Shown piece after piece: positions 62,245 through 64,000 of a stretch of 64,000 nt of DNA; the first letter of the stretch is position 1; each line of letters begins with the position of its first letter. The stretch is from the NCBI RefSeq assembly GCF_003148775.1, contig NZ_QGGW01000001.1:62001-126000 (forward strand). The letters run 5' to 3'. The notes under the pieces were generated by a model. That model ran no database searches. It was not told the DNA's origin and saw nothing but the letters and a program-made list of their open reading frames with translations. The stretch is from Roseicyclus mahoneyensis. Its GTDB lineage: Bacteria > Pseudomonadota > Alphaproteobacteria > Rhodobacterales > Rhodobacteraceae. The translations under genes and the position numbers were made by a program.

Positions 62245-63024
62245 ATGGCCCGGCCCGTCATCGGCATCATCGGCAACCAGCATCTGGTGAACGAACAATA
62301 CCGCACCTACGCGGGCGGTGCGATGAATGCCGAGGCCGTGGCCGAAGTGGCGGGCGGCTTGCCGCTGGTGATCCCGGCCGATCCGCGCTTTGTCTGCATC
62401 GGCGACTTGCTGGAGGTTTGCGACGGCTTCTTGTTCACCGGAGGGCGCCCCAACGTGCATCCCGAGGAATACGGCGAGCCCGAGACCGAGGCGCATGGTG
62501 CCTTTGACCGGGCACGCGACGCGGTGGCGCTGCCGCTCATCCGGGCCTGTGTCGAGCGTGGACAGCCGTTTCTGGGCGTCTGCCGCGGGTTTCAGGAGGT
62601 GAACGTGGCCATGGGCGGCTCGCTCTACCCCGAAATCCGCGATCTGCCCGGGCGGATGAACCACCGCATGCCGCCTGATGGCACGATGGAGGAGAAATTC
62701 GCATTGCGCCACGCCGTGACGCTGACCGAGGGCGGGCCGTTTCACCGGATCTTCGGTGCGACCGAGGTGATGACCAACACGCTGCACGGTCAGGGGATCA
62801 AGACGCCTGGCTGCCGAATCGTCATCGACGGTCACGCGCCCGACAGCACACCCGAGGCGATCTATGTCGATGGCGCGCCGGGTTTCACCCTGTCGGTGCA
62901 GTGGCACCCCGAATACCGCGCGGCGCAAGACCCGGTGTCGCGGCCCCTGTTCGAGGCTTTCGGGGCGGCAGCGCGGGCCTGGGCCGAAAGCCGGCGGCCG
63001 GTACCGGTGGCCGCGGTCGCCTGA
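62245..63024 (+). CDS. Gamma-glutamyl-gamma-aminobutyrate hydrolase-like (PuuD-type) class I amidotransferase
   Basis: The product has 259 residues. It has the class I glutaminase nucleophile in FLGVCRGFQEVNVAMGG (Cys about 114), His and Glu in SVQWHPEYRAAQD, and the family N-terminus PVIGIIGNQHLVNEQYRTYA. PuuD hydrolyses gamma-Glu-GABA in putrescine breakdown. No other puu genes are in view, so the substrate is uncertain. The 148 bp upstream hold no recognised gene. Confidence 0.88.
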   Translation: MARPVIGIIGNQHLVNEQYRTYAGGAMNAEAVAEVAGGLPLVIPADPRFVCIGDLLEVCDGFLFTGGRPNVHPEEYGEPETEAHGAFDRARDAVALPLIRACVERGQPFLGVCRGFQEVNVAMGGSLYPEIRDLPGRMNHRMPPDGTMEEKFALRHAVTLTEGGPFHRIFGATEVMTNTLHGQGIKTPGCRIVIDGHAPDSTPEAIYVDGAPGFTLSVQWHPEYRAAQDPVSRPLFEAFGAAARAWAESRRPVPVAAVA

Positions 63025-63027
63025 GGC

Positions 63028-63876
63028 TCAGGGCCTGTCCGCAAGGCGGCAGGCACCCGGATCGCTTTGGGGCCGGTCGCAACCCCGCCCGTGGGCTGCA
63101 AGCAGCAGGGCCATGCGGGCGACAAGTTGAGCGTCCCCACTTTCCAGCGCGTGACCGATGCCGTCGCGGAGGAATCGCTGCACAAGGTCGTCGCGCCCAA
63201 GCCGGGCGGCGACAGTGATGGCCGGGGGCAAGATCGTGCGCGCGTCCCGTGCACAAAGGGTGGGAACATCGTTCACCCCGTCCAGCAGGCGCATTGCGGC
63301 CGTCCTGTCGATGACGGGGCTTTCGGGACGCGACAAGCTCTCGGCCAGACGCATCCGTAGCATGAGCCGCTCGCCGTCGGAGGCCAGCGCGGCCTCCGCG
63401 ACCGGCAGGAGCGTCAGGCGCGTCTGTGTAGGCAGGGTTTCGGTCAGCACCTCGGACCATACAAAGCGGGCATCCGCTATACTGTCCATGACATGAGCCG
63501 CGGCTTGCGGGTCGCCAAGGCCCGCCGTCAATGTCTCGATGCGATGGGCGGCGGTGCGGTCGTCGGCCTGCGCTTCTGCCTCTGCTTCGGCGCGGCCGTT
63601 CCGCAAGGCGCCATGCGGCGCGATCCGGTGGGCCGCGTCGATCCGGCCAAGTTGTGCAAGGTCACCGACTGCGCGGTCGGCGAGAGCGAGGCGCTCTGCA
63701 TGATCGGCAAGGCAGGCGACGGTCGGTTCGGCCACGCAAGTCGCCTGTGGCTCGGTTGCCTCGAGGCGATGCAGTAGCCACGCGACCCCGAAACACAGAA
63801 AGACCGCGCTGACCACGAGGCCCATGCGGCGGACGACCAAGCGACACGGGGTGCGGTGTCGGTGTCGTCGTGCCAT
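63028..63876 (-). CDS. Membrane-anchored protein of unknown function with helical repeats
   Basis: The product has 282 residues. A basic N-terminus and one membrane segment (GLVVSAVFLCFGVAWLL) are followed by an Ala/Leu/Arg-rich helical body with several HxxxxL-spaced repeats, suggesting a TPR-like or Sel1-like solenoid. Two cysteines follow the membrane segment. No family is recognised. It converges with the PuuD-type gene, whose stop is 3 bp away. The start is the farthest one; shorter starts are possible. 63877-64000 shows no gene. Confidence 0.6.
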   Translation of the reverse strand: MARRHRHRTPCRLVVRRMGLVVSAVFLCFGVAWLLHRLEATEPQATCVAEPTVACLADHAERLALADRAVGDLAQLGRIDAAHRIAPHGALRNGRAEAEAEAQADDRTAAHRIETLTAGLGDPQAAAHVMDSIADARFVWSEVLTETLPTQTRLTLLPVAEAALASDGERLMLRMRLAESLSRPESPVIDRTAAMRLLDGVNDVPTLCARDARTILPPAITVAARLGRDDLVQRFLRDGIGHALESGDAQLVARMALLLAAHGRGCDRPQSDPGACRLADRP

Positions 63877-64000
63877 AGGGCGTCCGCCGCATCGGTGCCT
63901 TGCCCTTGCAAGCCTGCCAGAGGTTTTGGGCGGCAGTTTGGCAAACCTGCGCCGATGGCAGTGACGTTCGGTCCGGGTGGCCGGCGTCAGGTCGCGCGCG

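Overview
The window looks like a chromosomal segment of a high-GC alphaproteobacterium of the order Rhodobacterales (Roseobacter/Rhodobacter group). The evidence is the gene families (two DUF2927 lipoproteins, an Anbu proteasome-like operon, a FliM-like SpoA protein, a SAM-II-type riboswitch ahead of metZ, a Hint-domain protein), the heavy use of GTG/TTG starts, and a recurring intergenic motif around ATATTT..GAAA. No rRNA, tRNA, CRISPR array or intact insertion sequence was seen.

Region 1 (1-10.3 kb) looks accessory and is visibly less GC-rich than the rest. It opens with the 3' part of a flavin-dependent monooxygenase gene broken by one in-frame amber codon. Next come an unusual alpha/beta-hydrolase/acyl-CoA-ligase fusion and a small membrane protein. 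These could form an oxidation, ester hydrolysis and CoA-activation route. A divergent locus follows: a 7TM sensor kinase and a NarL-type regulator on the minus strand, facing a curli-like amyloid operon on the plus strand. That operon encodes a 589-residue, lysine-free, Asn/Asp/Gly-rich secreted subunit, CsgG and CsgF. Between the two sides lie two TACC-N8-GGTA palindromes 63 bp apart, which match the 7-2-7 geometry of NarL-family sites. This is the most interesting part of the window.

Region 2 (10.8-25.5 kb) holds a three-gene signalling operon (receiver, small membrane protein, sodium-symporter/histidine-kinase fusion), a FliM-like protein, an HpcH/HpaI aldolase, a lipoprotein, an RlmI-like methyltransferase with a PIN protein, an M48 protease, a MoxR ATPase/vWA pair separated by a DUF2927 lipoprotein and a small membrane protein, DksA with a clear terminator, and a flavin monooxygenase.

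Region 3 (25.6-39 kb) contains the Anbu operon (permuted ATP-grasp, alpha-E, transglutaminase, Anbu), then dtd with a PfkB kinase. After that comes a membrane-stress-like neighbourhood: a zinc-ribbon membrane protein, a CZB protein, an SPFH-GYF protein, a DUF4241-like protein, DUF2927, TelA, XpaC and a 29-residue membrane microprotein. An alpha/beta hydrolase closes the region.

Region 4 (39-64 kb) is mostly housekeeping: riboswitch-metZ-acetyltransferase, folE2, trkH, a HI0933-like flavoprotein, a J-domain protein, BolA, gatB, two lysozyme-like proteins, a DUF1624 protein, pepN, photolyase with DUF2256 and a Hint protein, malate synthase G with GlcG, two RidA proteins and a PuuD-like amidohydrolase.
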